Assembly: GCA_023299935.1 (NCBI GenBank)
Contig: JALZVV010000027.1
Span: forward strand, 1-40,603
Reading direction: 5' to 3'
DNA: 40,603 nt
DNA from: Dokdonia sp.
GTDB lineage: Bacteria; Bacteroidota; Bacteroidia; Flavobacteriales; Flavobacteriaceae
Positions 18,362 through 28,600 of this stretch are shown piece after piece. Positions within the stretch are counted from its first letter, which is position 1. Every line of letters starts with the position of its first letter. The notes below the pieces were generated by a model. It had not been told where the DNA came from, made no database searches, and saw only the letters and a list, made by a program, of their open reading frames with translations. Position numbers and translations under genes: made by a program.

Positions 18362-19339
18362 ATGAAAGTAGTCGCTCAGATCAAGGAACCTATCGAATAT
18401 GAAATGGAACTTTTTGAAGAAAAGTTTGCACTTTCTATGCGTTCTAAAGTGGCACTCCTTAATCGTATTACCCATTATATAGTAAATCGAAAGGGTAAAC
18501 AAATGCGCCCTATGTTTGTTTTTCTCACTGCAAAAATGCTTGGGAATGGACAAGTAAATGACCGCACCTATAGAGGAGCTTCGGTGATAGAGTTGATTCA
18601 TACCGCCAGTTTGGTGCACGATGATGTGGTAGATGACAGTAACCAACGCAGGGGTTTCTTTTCTCTTAATGCCTTGTGGAAAAATAAAATTGCTGTTCTC
18701 GTAGGTGATTTTTTATTTTCTAAGGGATTACTGCTCTCTATAGATAATGGGGATACAGATTTGTTGCAAATCATTTCTGTTGCTGTAAGAGAAATTAGTG
18801 AAGGAGAACTCCTTCAAATTGAGAAAGCACGTAAACTAGACATTACAGAAGATATTTATTACGAGATTATACGCCAGAAGACAGCCACGCTTATTGCTGC
18901 TTGTTGCGCACTGGGAGCCGCCGCAGTTCATGCTTCTAAAGAAGAGATTAAGCGTATGCATAAATTTGGAGAACTCATTGGACAAGCCTTCCAGATTAAA
19001 GATGATTTGTTTGATTACGGATCTACACAAATAGGAAAGCCCACAGGAATTGATATTAAGGAACAAAAAATGACTTTACCTCTAATTTACGTATTGAATA
19101 CAGTAAGTACCAAGGAAAAAAACTGGCTCATTAATAGTATCAAGAACCACAATACTAATAAAAAACGAGTGAAAGAAGTAATCCAGTTCGTAAAGGATCA
19201 CGGCGGCTTAGAATATGCGGTTTCAAAAATGAAAGCTTTTCAACAAGAAGCACTTGCCTTATTGAATACCTATCCTGACAGTGAGTACAAAGCGTCCCTT
19301 GAACTTATGGTAAACTATGTGATTGATCGCAAGAAGTAA
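18362..19339 (+). CDS. Polyprenyl diphosphate synthase
   Basis: ORF 325 aa; first Asp-rich motif LVHDDVVDDS, second DDLFDY; GKQMRPMFVFL. Confidence 0.92.
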   Translation: MKVVAQIKEPIEYEMELFEEKFALSMRSKVALLNRITHYIVNRKGKQMRPMFVFLTAKMLGNGQVNDRTYRGASVIELIHTASLVHDDVVDDSNQRRGFFSLNALWKNKIAVLVGDFLFSKGLLLSIDNGDTDLLQIISVAVREISEGELLQIEKARKLDITEDIYYEIIRQKTATLIAACCALGAAAVHASKEEIKRMHKFGELIGQAFQIKDDLFDYGSTQIGKPTGIDIKEQKMTLPLIYVLNTVSTKEKNWLINSIKNHNTNKKRVKEVIQFVKDHGGLEYAVSKMKAFQQEALALLNTYPDSEYKASLELMVNYVIDRKK

Positions 19340-20068
19340 TTAATCAACAATAAGATGCGGTACATCTTCTAATTTCCAATCGATAACTAAGCCTCCGGCA
19401 AGACTTCGTGCTATTTCAGCCCCATACAAATGTTCAGAAAGGTATAAAGCAGCTTCAAAACTCTTAGCTCCTCCAGCAGAAGTAATGTATTTTTCATCGT
19501 GAACAAAAAGAACTTCTTTTCTAATATCTAATTCCGGAAAAGTTTCTCGCATTGTGTCAATATCACTAGGGAAAGTAGTAGATACCTTATCATCTAATAA
19601 CCCAGCTTTTGCAAGGACAAAAGCCCCATCACAATGAGAGGTCATAAAGAGCGCATTTTTATCTACTTCCTTTACAAAATTAATCATCACTTCATCTTCT
19701 AAATCTGTATCGAGATGGTGCTCGGCACTAGGAACTACTAGGATATCTATCTTCGGTAGATCTGGCGCGGTATAATCAAAATCGGGTAGGAGGTAAATGC
19801 CTTCAAAGGTGCGAATAGGATCCAAGGTATTGGCTACCATAAATACATTCATCTGTTTGATGTTTTCCCGGTATTGGGTATGTTGAAATATATCAAAAGG
19901 CGCAGTGAGTTCAGTATTGTAGGTGCCGTCCATAATTAAGAAGGCTACATTATATCTATTGGGTTTTAGTTCTGGTTGCGCTTTCGCGAAAGCGGTATTT
20001 GCCTTTTCTCCCGCCTTAGGAGTACACCCAATCAATAATGAGAAAAGTAAGATGATGCTGTTTTTCAT
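19340..20068 (-). CDS. DJ-1/PfpI family (GATase1-like) lipoprotein
   Basis: ORF 242 aa; lipobox-like LLIGC; nucleophile elbow TSHCDGAFVLAKAGLL. Confidence 0.75.
   Translation of the reverse strand: MKNSIILLFSLLIGCTPKAGEKANTAFAKAQPELKPNRYNVAFLIMDGTYNTELTAPFDIFQHTQYRENIKQMNVFMVANTLDPIRTFEGIYLLPDFDYTAPDLPKIDILVVPSAEHHLDTDLEDEVMINFVKEVDKNALFMTSHCDGAFVLAKAGLLDDKVSTTFPSDIDTMRETFPELDIRKEVLFVHDEKYITSAGGAKSFEAALYLSEHLYGAEIARSLAGGLVIDWKLEDVPHLIVD
19979..19994. repeat. GCTTTCGCGAAAGC palindrome, copy 4 (inside DJ-1-like CDS), extended to 16 bp
   Basis: Exact palindrome CGCTTTCGCGAAAGCG. Confidence 0.95.
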
Positions 20069-20113
20069 GAGTTTTGTATTAGGTGCTAAAGATATTCTTT
20101 ACAATTTAGTTTC

Positions 20114-20296
20114 TTAAGGTTTACGATATACTAATCCTAGTACAGTAATCGAAATATCAGTAAGACCAAATAAAAAAGCAATCATAACATCTAGCGTAAT
20201 CAATACCACCGTCAAAGAAGCATTCCGAACCACAGAGGGCAAAGCAACATGATTTAATTCGGTTAATACTAAGGGTAAAATGATATACCTAATGTA
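20114..20296 (-). pseudogene. Possible C-terminal remnant of a membrane protein without start codon
   Basis: Open frame ending in TAA at 20116-20114 reads YIRYIILPLVLTELNHVALPSVVRNASLTVVLITLDVMIAFLFGLTDISITVLGLVYRKP; preceded in frame by TGA; no upstream start. Confidence 0.35.
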
Positions 20297-20351
20297 TCAT
20301 ACTAGGATTAAAGCCTTGTGAGCATTGAGTATGGCTGTCGCTAATAGAATC

Positions 20352-21260
20352 CTAAAATTTAGGCTTCTCGTTTTTATCCCACAGACCCCAATAGGCACCT
20401 ACATCTCCTTCTGGACCCACTTTCCATGATTCATCAAAAGAAGAGAAGTAAAACATTTCTATGCCTTGCTGCGCTGACCAGACTTGGGCATTGATAAAAT
20501 ATTTCATTGCATTTTCTGGTGATGGATATGCTCCTTTGAGATTAGTGCCTTGACTAGGCCATCCTGTTTCGGTAATAATTACTTTTTTGCCTTTAGCTGC
20601 TTGCCTTGCTTGACCAAACATTTGCTGCATATGGGTTAATGAATTTTCGAAGTCACACCCTTCCCAAAAAGGATAACAATTGGATAGGATGACATCACAA
20701 GCTTCAGTTATTTTGGGTTTTATGGTAAACTCATAATAGGCATCTACATATCCCACCGTAATATGCGGCACAGCTTCCTTTACAAGATATATGTAATCTA
20801 ATAATTGTTCTTCAGTAAGATCACCTCTATACATAACTTCATTACCTACCGCAGCAATATCAACAACGCCTTCTTTTGCAAGTTCAATAAGCGCATCAAT
20901 TTCGGCCTCATTCTTTTTTAAATCATTTCCCAACCAGGCACCTACTAGAGTTTTTAAACCGTGCTTATGTGCTATACGTGGCACGTTTTCATTGCCCTCT
21001 ATACATGAAAATGAACGCACCCATTTTGTATACGGTTTAATAATTTTAATACGACGTTCTACCTGAGTTGCTGTAATATGATTACCCGGTTTCTGACCTT
21101 CTTCATACATACTAAAGCATAAGCCGTGCAAACCTTTTTGTAGTGTCTTATGCCATAAAGCCTCTAATTTTTCTTGAGTATAGTCTTGAAAGTCTATGGC
21201 CTTAGGCTGCAGGAACTCATCGTTTTTCTGAAAATAGTTATGCTCTCCTCTGTATGACAT
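20352..21260 (-). CDS. GH17 family glycosidase (beta-1,3-glucan active), no signal peptide, likely cytoplasmic
   Basis: ORF 302 aa; GH-A acid/base AAVGNEVMYRG and nucleophile VIITETGWPSQG. Confidence 0.85.
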   Translation of the reverse strand: MSYRGEHNYFQKNDEFLQPKAIDFQDYTQEKLEALWHKTLQKGLHGLCFSMYEEGQKPGNHITATQVERRIKIIKPYTKWVRSFSCIEGNENVPRIAHKHGLKTLVGAWLGNDLKKNEAEIDALIELAKEGVVDIAAVGNEVMYRGDLTEEQLLDYIYLVKEAVPHITVGYVDAYYEFTIKPKITEACDVILSNCYPFWEGCDFENSLTHMQQMFGQARQAAKGKKVIITETGWPSQGTNLKGAYPSPENAMKYFINAQVWSAQQGIEMFYFSSFDESWKVGPEGDVGAYWGLWDKNEKPKF

Positions 21261-21277
21261 AGTTTAGGAATATTGAT

Positions 21278-22702
21278 TTAAGAATTACTCTTTGCTTCTG
21301 CTTTTCGTCTGTCTAATTCAGCACGAACTTCTTTGGCCTTTTCTTCTGTTAAATCATAACTACTCATGATATAAATGGCCGTGAGTACACCAATAATAGG
21401 TAATACGCTATAAAATAAACGAATACCTGTTACTGATGATGTGGTCACATTATCTGCATCAAAACCTACTATAGCTAGAATGACACCTCCAAATAATGCA
21501 GCAATACCAAATCCCATTTTCACCATCCACCAGTACACGGCTCCAATAATTCCTTCCCTGCGTTTTCCGGTATTGAGTTCGTCTATATCACAAACATCTG
21601 CGGTCATAGACATCATTATTGTAAATAAGCCACCTATACCAAAAGAATGAAAAGGCAAAGCATATAAGAATAGATGTGGTTTTCCTTCTATAAATAAAAA
21701 CCAGAATAAGATATAGCCTATAATGGATATGAATTGAGAGATGATAAATGTTTTTTTCTTCCCTATTTTTTTAGCCATAAATGCTACAATAGGTATGACT
21801 AAGAATGTAGTGCATAGAGCACCAATACTACCATGCATAGAAGGCCAGATACCCGCAGCTGCCTGGTCGCTATTAAACATATGATGCCATATAATAAGCG
21901 GTGTAAAAGCAGCAATGACATTAAAGGAATTAAAAACTAAAAAAGTAGCAAGAGCAATTTTTCTAAACTGTGGGATTTTAAATGCTTCAAAAGCATCTTT
22001 AAAAATCTTTTTGATACTTTTCTTTATGTAACTAAAAGTAATGGGTAGAAATGTATCCTCATTTAGGGTTGACTTACTCTTTATAAATATAGCAGGAATC
22101 AATGCAAAAATAGTGCACGGTATCGCTACATAGATTGACAGTTCTCTTACCCCAGCATCTGCCCCAGAAGGGAACCATTCTGGGTCATATAAGAATACCC
22201 AAAACCAAGGCGCAATCACCCAAGCCCATTGCCCTATCCACTGGGCAATAGCCATAATTTTTGTACGCTCATTAAAATCATCACTCATTTCATATCCAAT
22301 AGCAACATAGGGTACACTAAAAATGGTAAGGCCTAAATAAAATACTAAGGACCACAGGAAAAAATAGATGAAATTAAAAACAACGCCATTGTCCTTATAC
22401 AATTGCCACATCGCGATATAGGCAATTCCCATAATGAGTCCACCTATAAAAACATACTGCCTGCGACGCCCCCATTTAGACTTAGTATTATCAGAAATAA
22501 ATCCCATAATAGGATCCGTAATAGCATCAAAAATACGAGGAGTAAATTGAAGCAGCCCCCACAAAATTGCTGCAAAGCCTAAATCCTGAACCAGCACTAT
22601 AATAAAAACTCCCAATGCGGCCGGAAACATCTGATTGGCTAGCATTCCAAAACCAAAGGCTACTTTCTGACCTAAGGGTACTATTTTAGTTTCTGATGAC
22701 AT
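21278..22702 (-). CDS. MFS / GPH (glycoside-pentoside-hexuronide:cation) family sugar transporter
   Basis: ORF 474 aa; multiple TM helices; DAITDPIMGFISDNTKSKWGRRRQYVFIGG typical of GPH family. Confidence 0.88.
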   Translation of the reverse strand: MSSETKIVPLGQKVAFGFGMLANQMFPAALGVFIIVLVQDLGFAAILWGLLQFTPRIFDAITDPIMGFISDNTKSKWGRRRQYVFIGGLIMGIAYIAMWQLYKDNGVVFNFIYFFLWSLVFYLGLTIFSVPYVAIGYEMSDDFNERTKIMAIAQWIGQWAWVIAPWFWVFLYDPEWFPSGADAGVRELSIYVAIPCTIFALIPAIFIKSKSTLNEDTFLPITFSYIKKSIKKIFKDAFEAFKIPQFRKIALATFLVFNSFNVIAAFTPLIIWHHMFNSDQAAAGIWPSMHGSIGALCTTFLVIPIVAFMAKKIGKKKTFIISQFISIIGYILFWFLFIEGKPHLFLYALPFHSFGIGGLFTIMMSMTADVCDIDELNTGKRREGIIGAVYWWMVKMGFGIAALFGGVILAIVGFDADNVTTSSVTGIRLFYSVLPIIGVLTAIYIMSSYDLTEEKAKEVRAELDRRKAEAKSNS

Positions 22703-22780
22703 AAATTTATTTTTTTTGTTTGGTATTTTTTTTTAACGCTTCCTAATAACTCGCGACAGATTGTATAAAAACAGAATTAT

Positions 22781-24277
22781 TTACATACCATTAGATATTA
22801 CTATAGTTTGTATGGCTTGCCCATTTATTTTCAGATTTACAGTTTGCTCTCCCAGTATAATTGCATAATCTTTAGGACTTGTCTCTTCATTAAAAATGAC
22901 CACGGCAATAGAATTGTCTGGATTCTTTGCAGCTGTAACCATAAATTTTTGATCTTCGGGTGTAGAAGTGGCAATAACTTTTGCTTCTGGTCTTATGTAT
23001 TTACTAAAATGTGCCATCGTGTAATAGAGCGGTGTAAAATATACTTCGTCTTTATCTGGATCTACGATTACGGGTGCAACACACCAGTTTTTAAACCAGT
23101 TAGGACCGCCTTGGGTATCTAATACCATATTCCAGTCAACCCAGCCATCTACGCGGTTATTTAAGCATCCAATAATGTCTCGAGCATATCTATTTACAGG
23201 AGCATATTTTGGATGTAGGTGTTTGTCTTCTTCTGGAGCCCAATCCCAACCCCAGTCTGTAGATTCCTTTTTCCAATACCAGGCATCATCTTTCCATACA
23301 GGAACTTGAGAATCTATACAGCCTTCTGTTTCTATTAAGTATTTGTTAGGAGCTTTCTTGTGAGCATACTGCAGTTCCTCTGCAAAATAGTCAAAGGTAC
23401 TGGCATACCAATGGATTGCAGTTCCATCAAAATACTTCGAACTAACTTCATCTTTATACATCGCATCTACCCAGTCTTTGAGATGATCCCTGTTTTGATC
23501 ATATCCTAATATCTTGAGATGACCTTTACCATCCTTCTCGAGTTGAGGTCCTAAATGGTTGGCTACAAAATCTACAGATTCTTCTGCTGTAAAATGCATG
23601 CTTTCCCAATTGTTCCCATTTCCTAAGGGTTCATTCTCAAAGGTAAATCCCCAGAGATTTATGCCTTCTTGGGCATAAGCGTCTGTATATTTAGAAAAAA
23701 ATAATGCCCAAGTATCATAATACTCCGGTAGTAGTTTACCACCCACATATTCTTTATTATCCTTCATCCAAGGTGATGCCGTCCAAGGCGATGCAAAGAG
23801 TTTAAATCCATCTTGAGATGCGGCCAGCGCATCTTTAATCATAGGGATGAGGTCATCCATATCTTCTTTTACAGAAAAGTGCTCTAAGTTTTTGTCTCCT
23901 GCTACAGGAGCATAAGAATAATTGTTTAAGGAGAAATCACAGGAGTTCATATGGGTTCTATTAAGCGAGTAATTAGCACCTTCACGGCTAAAGTAGGCTT
24001 GGATTATAGTATCCCTATTTTTCTTACTTAGCTTGTTTAATAAATAAGCAGATGATTCTGTAAAAGCTCCTCCAAATCCTGTTATTGTCTGCAGCTCTTT
24101 TTCGGGAGATATAACGATAGGAATAAGGTCAACAGCAGTAGAGGAGGCATCAATAGCAGTTAGTTTATTACCACTTTCAGAAGTTTCGTAAACCTCCACT
24201 TTTAGTTGTTGTTCTTGAGTGCATGCCATCATCGCTAGTACTATGAGAATAAAACTCCCAATTTTTGTTGTTTTCAT
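22781..24277 (-). CDS. GH30 family beta-glucosidase/glucanase lipoprotein
   Basis: ORF 498 aa; lipobox LAMMAC; QTITGFGGAFTESSAYLLNKLS; acid/base GFTFENEP; nucleophile YLIETEG. Confidence 0.9.
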   Translation of the reverse strand: MKTTKIGSFILIVLAMMACTQEQQLKVEVYETSESGNKLTAIDASSTAVDLIPIVISPEKELQTITGFGGAFTESSAYLLNKLSKKNRDTIIQAYFSREGANYSLNRTHMNSCDFSLNNYSYAPVAGDKNLEHFSVKEDMDDLIPMIKDALAASQDGFKLFASPWTASPWMKDNKEYVGGKLLPEYYDTWALFFSKYTDAYAQEGINLWGFTFENEPLGNGNNWESMHFTAEESVDFVANHLGPQLEKDGKGHLKILGYDQNRDHLKDWVDAMYKDEVSSKYFDGTAIHWYASTFDYFAEELQYAHKKAPNKYLIETEGCIDSQVPVWKDDAWYWKKESTDWGWDWAPEEDKHLHPKYAPVNRYARDIIGCLNNRVDGWVDWNMVLDTQGGPNWFKNWCVAPVIVDPDKDEVYFTPLYYTMAHFSKYIRPEAKVIATSTPEDQKFMVTAAKNPDNSIAVVIFNEETSPKDYAIILGEQTVNLKINGQAIQTIVISNGM

Positions 24278-24282
24278 ATTAC

Positions 24283-25569
24283 TTAGTTTACCGATACTCT
24301 TCCTTTAGAGGGAGGTAAAGCCACTTCATTAAGAAGTGATTCCTTATTTCCGTTATGTGTTTTTGTAACAGGATTTCCTCCCCTTGATAAACCCTTAAAA
24401 ACGTCTTGATCCACCTTATCCCAAAGGGCAAATTTTGCCTTGCCGTCTACCGTAAAAAGGCCAAAATGATTTTCAGATCCTCCAGCATTAACTGGATCCT
24501 TCCAGGGTTCATCAAAAGCTTCAAAATAGAAGCACGACATGCCTTTTTCCTTAGTCCATGTCCTCATTAGATCATAATAGAGAGCTTCTTTATATTCATC
24601 TGTGGCTTTGGAACCATTCGCACCATAGAATTCGTGAGCTGCACTTGCCCAACCAGTTTCGCCTATATGCACAGGTTTTATAACACCTATATGTTGCATA
24701 TAATTTTTTACACTATCTATCTGTTGTTCTGCATACTGCTGTGCCCTTTGCATGGCAGCGTCAATTTTATCTAGAGTGTTGTTTTCATTCTCATTTCCAA
24801 AAACACCCCAGAAAACTGGATTATAATGCGTGTCGTGCATAGGGTAGGTGTGCACAGATAGGTAGTCAACAGCATTAATAAGTGCTGTAAGTGCGGGGAC
24901 ATGATATTGGTGGTCTCCACCTCCCCAAGAAGCAAAGTTATCTGAACTTGTTATCCAAAGGTCTTTATCTAGCTTGCCTTCAACTTTTAGACCCTGAAGG
25001 TGATTCACCCATTTGAGGATAATATCGGGCTGAACATAGTATGCTGTTGCCCATTTTACCATAGCTTCATTACCTACAGCGATTATCTTTACGATGTCTG
25101 GATATTGTTGAGCAAGGGATACAGCTCTGTCTATTTCTAGACTATTTTGAGCACTTTCAATATCGTGGTCCGGAGGATACTCTGTCCAAGCATTCAAGCA
25201 ATCTATCCAAGCACCAAGCATTACATACATTTCAAATGTGGCATCTTCTTCTTTAAGTTCGCTTATTGCCTTAATAAGGTTAGCGGCTTGCGCTAATTGC
25301 ACATTGTAGGTTCTTAAAATTCGTATGTCCATCGCATACAATATTTTAAGGTCTTCTTTTAACTCCTCCAGTGTAGGTTGTACATCTCGTGAGGTCTTGC
25401 GATATCCTCCGTAAGAGATAGCAAGATAGTCTGGGTTTCCTAAAATATCTTGAGCAGTCACAGTTTTATTGGTTGTTAGTCCTATTGCAGGTTGTTTATT
25501 ATCATTTTGGCAAGCAACAAACAATATGATACAAAGCATCCAATATATAAAATACCGTAATTGTTTCAT
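24283..25569 (-). CDS. GH17-like lipoprotein glycosidase
   Basis: ORF 428 aa; lipobox ILFVAC; acid/base AVGNEAMVKW, nucleophile HIGETGWASA. Confidence 0.78.
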   Translation of the reverse strand: MKQLRYFIYWMLCIILFVACQNDNKQPAIGLTTNKTVTAQDILGNPDYLAISYGGYRKTSRDVQPTLEELKEDLKILYAMDIRILRTYNVQLAQAANLIKAISELKEEDATFEMYVMLGAWIDCLNAWTEYPPDHDIESAQNSLEIDRAVSLAQQYPDIVKIIAVGNEAMVKWATAYYVQPDIILKWVNHLQGLKVEGKLDKDLWITSSDNFASWGGGDHQYHVPALTALINAVDYLSVHTYPMHDTHYNPVFWGVFGNENENNTLDKIDAAMQRAQQYAEQQIDSVKNYMQHIGVIKPVHIGETGWASAAHEFYGANGSKATDEYKEALYYDLMRTWTKEKGMSCFYFEAFDEPWKDPVNAGGSENHFGLFTVDGKAKFALWDKVDQDVFKGLSRGGNPVTKTHNGNKESLLNEVALPPSKGRVSVN

Positions 25570-25609
25570 ATTATTATTTTTTCGGATCCCCGAAATTGAT
25601 TTTTGTTTG

Positions 25610-25633
25610 AGTCCGCTTTCGCGAAAGCGGACT
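25610..25633. repeat. GCTTTCGCGAAAGC palindrome, copy 5 (intergenic, abutting the stop of the phosphorylase gene), extended to 24 bp
   Basis: AGTCCGCTTTCGCGAAAGCGGACT, perfect palindrome. Confidence 0.95.
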
Positions 25634-28600
25634 TATTTTAATATACTCTCATCTATAGTAATTTGTAGGTCTTTTATCACTCCCTCACGATGAAAGAGTG
25701 CTCTACTTGTTTCTTTATCTATAGTTTTTCCTGTAAAATCCTTAGCCGTGCCATCTTGATAATTCACCCGAATACTAGCACTAGAACCCATTTTATAAAT
25801 AACAGGCACCTGGCAGTAGGTGAAGCCTAAGGAATTTACTTCTAAGTTTGTTTGTTGTGTTTTTCCGCTTAGGTCCACATAGGCAAATTCTTGTGGGCTC
25901 GTTAGAAACTCTGATTTTCTAAGCATATCTGGTGAGAACTGTAAACTCCCTTCCTTAACAAAAACGCCTAATTCTCCAAACCTACTTAAAATGTCTTCTT
26001 TTACTTGACCTGTCATTCCTGGCTGTTGGGCTCCTTTTCCTCCTGGTGTATGACTGTAGGGATCGGTAGGGAAAGCTCCATATAATTCTGGAGATTTCTG
26101 GACACCAATACCTGCATTAATTTCGTAATAGTGTTCCAAGAGTTTTCCAACAACCTCATCGCTTGCACCTTGATTTATTGCCTGAAGGCAACATTCTTGA
26201 ACAGCTAATAATAGCTTGGAAACCATATGCCAGTAGATAGACCCTAATCCTTCATATCCATAAAAGGTGCCTGATCTTCCCGTAAAGGCTTTGTGATTAA
26301 AGACTTGTTCATAGGTATCTAATATGTATTGTCTTTCTTTTTTGATATGTTCGTTATATCCAGAATCACTTAAATGATCTAAGGCGTCATTTAACTTTGT
26401 AGCATTATTAAAATTGCCATTAAAGTGATACTTTCCTTTGCTATCTTTTTCTATAATGCGAGTATCTCCTTGGTTAAGAAGCTCTTGAAATAATGAAGAG
26501 CCTAAAACTGTTTTTTTAGGAATTGTATTCTTCTCTAAAAATTTAGGCAGATTCTTATTGGGGTATAAAATATAACTGTACTGATCTTCTCTAAATAATG
26601 CACTACTCTTAAGTGCATCGAGTACCGCAAGGTTTTCTTTAGGACTTAAATAACCAGAACTTAAAACACTTACTTGACCTTCAAGCATTTCATCTAAATA
26701 GCTTATCGCTACCTCAGTATCTGAACTTAGGGTCATTAAATTATAAGCGTGGTAGAGCTTGTCTTCTCTTTGGTTAGCATCTATAGTATGGTCGATATAG
26801 GCTAATGTGGTTTGCACAAAAGAACTAATTTCCAAGAGCGATAAATTATTTTTTTCTCCAGAGAATTCCTGGGTATAGATGGTATTTCTAAAAGCACTTC
26901 CGGCTAATCCCAAGCCATCTAGAATAGACTTTCTATCCTTGTCAGAAATGCTCCCGTCCAAAGTATTTTTATGGATATCTAAGGTCTCTACAACACTTGA
27001 GAAAAAGCTATGCAATTCCTTAGAAACTTTAGTTTCAGTGAGGCTACTATTTTCTAAAGTAGTCCCAAAAAACTTTAAAAATCTTCTTAAATAGTAAAGG
27101 GTTACCATAGAAACGCCATTGCCTACTAAAGCATTATTGGCATCATTCCATTCTGGACGTTGTGTATTGAGCCATATACCAGCTTCAGGAATAAAATTAG
27201 ACACTTTTGCAAGTACGGTAGCTAAGATTTTTTCTATGAAATTTACGTTGTGAATTATACCAGTAGTATCTCTAAGTAGTGCCCCATCAACACCCTGTTT
27301 CTCACGACGCTTGCTTATGATTTCATCCAGTTCAAAATCAAAATCTATCGTATCTTTAGGATTCTTAAGGATATCTTGATAACTCTTAATCTTGTAAGGC
27401 ACATTAGCATATACAAATAGATTTTGATTGAAATAACTCTCCAATCTTCCTGGAGTATGATTTTCAATAATCTCTAGGAATTTTTGTAAGTAAATAATTT
27501 GATGATCTCCCCAATACCCTATGTAGGACCACGGATCATCTTCTTCTATAGTCTCCCAATCAAAACCATCTTTGGTCACACGATAGGGGTTGTACCCATC
27601 AAAAGTTGTTGCATTCAAGAACTTATGAATCATACTCTCTATAAAGTCTGGATAGGAGAGGGCAAGTGCTTCCCAATTCTGAAATATGTCTCTCCAGTTA
27701 CCTTGATAATCCAATACTTTAGAGCCATCCAACTCATTTCTAGTATTGATAGAAAATTTATTCCAAGGTCTACTTGGATCTCCATGTCTTCTACTAAACT
27801 TAAGAGGCATATACTCTGAGCATAATCTCTTAAAATGTTGATTTTCGTTTTCAGCAGCAATTTGCTTTAACTGGCCAAGTGTAAAAGTCGGTGCTAGGCC
27901 TTCTATTATATATTGATGGGATGTATATACTGCGGTATTAGCTTTCTTTAAATAAGCATCAAAATCCCATTTTTCTATAGTATAGTTATTATCAAATATC
28001 CCACCTCTCATAATATTAAAGAGGGTATTTGAAAAATGCCTGGCGTTTCTTAGTGTATTGTCACTTAATTGCATGGCATCAGACGCTCCCGCAAGTTTTA
28101 ATAGATGTTGCGTGCCTTTCTCTATATCTAGCTCAATGAGCTCTCTTAGATTGGGAGAAGAAACAATGGCTTGACTAGTAGCTGTTACTGCACTGGCATT
28201 TTGATTTAAATCTGCAACAAAAAGCCAATCCTTTTTCATACTAGGATCTAGGCTTACATCTGCAACTACAAAATAAGCCCCTCGTTCTGCTTTTATGTCT
28301 GTTTCTTGAACTAAAGTACCGCCCTGTCTAAAGTGATTTAATTGCTTTGAAGAAACTAAATAGGTAGGATTTTGTAGTCCTAGAGACCAAACAATATTAC
28401 TTTTTAAAGCTTCACTTGGCTCTGCTTTATCAACAATTATTGCGCTTAGCGCGAAAACACCTAAGCCTGATTCCAGCAGAAGTTCGTTACGTTTATATGC
28501 ATCTACAAGATTACTACTAGCTTTTTGCAAATCTTCTCCTACGCCATAAGGAAGAATGTTTTGAAGCCCATCTAATAAACTAATATTAAGAGGGCTTGAA

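Noticed and set aside
18317-18646. 109-aa minus-strand ORF across the start of the polyprenyl synthetase gene
   Set aside because: Antisense to strong CDSs, no family resemblance
22755-22766. Single TTGTAT upstream of the MFS gene as another activator site
   Set aside because: Only one half-site, wrong orientation relative to the minus-strand gene, no 11-bp partner
28436-28456. GCGCTTAGCGCGAAAA as a further copy of the iterated palindrome
   Set aside because: Differs from GCTTTCGCGAAAGC at several core positions; not symmetric in the same way
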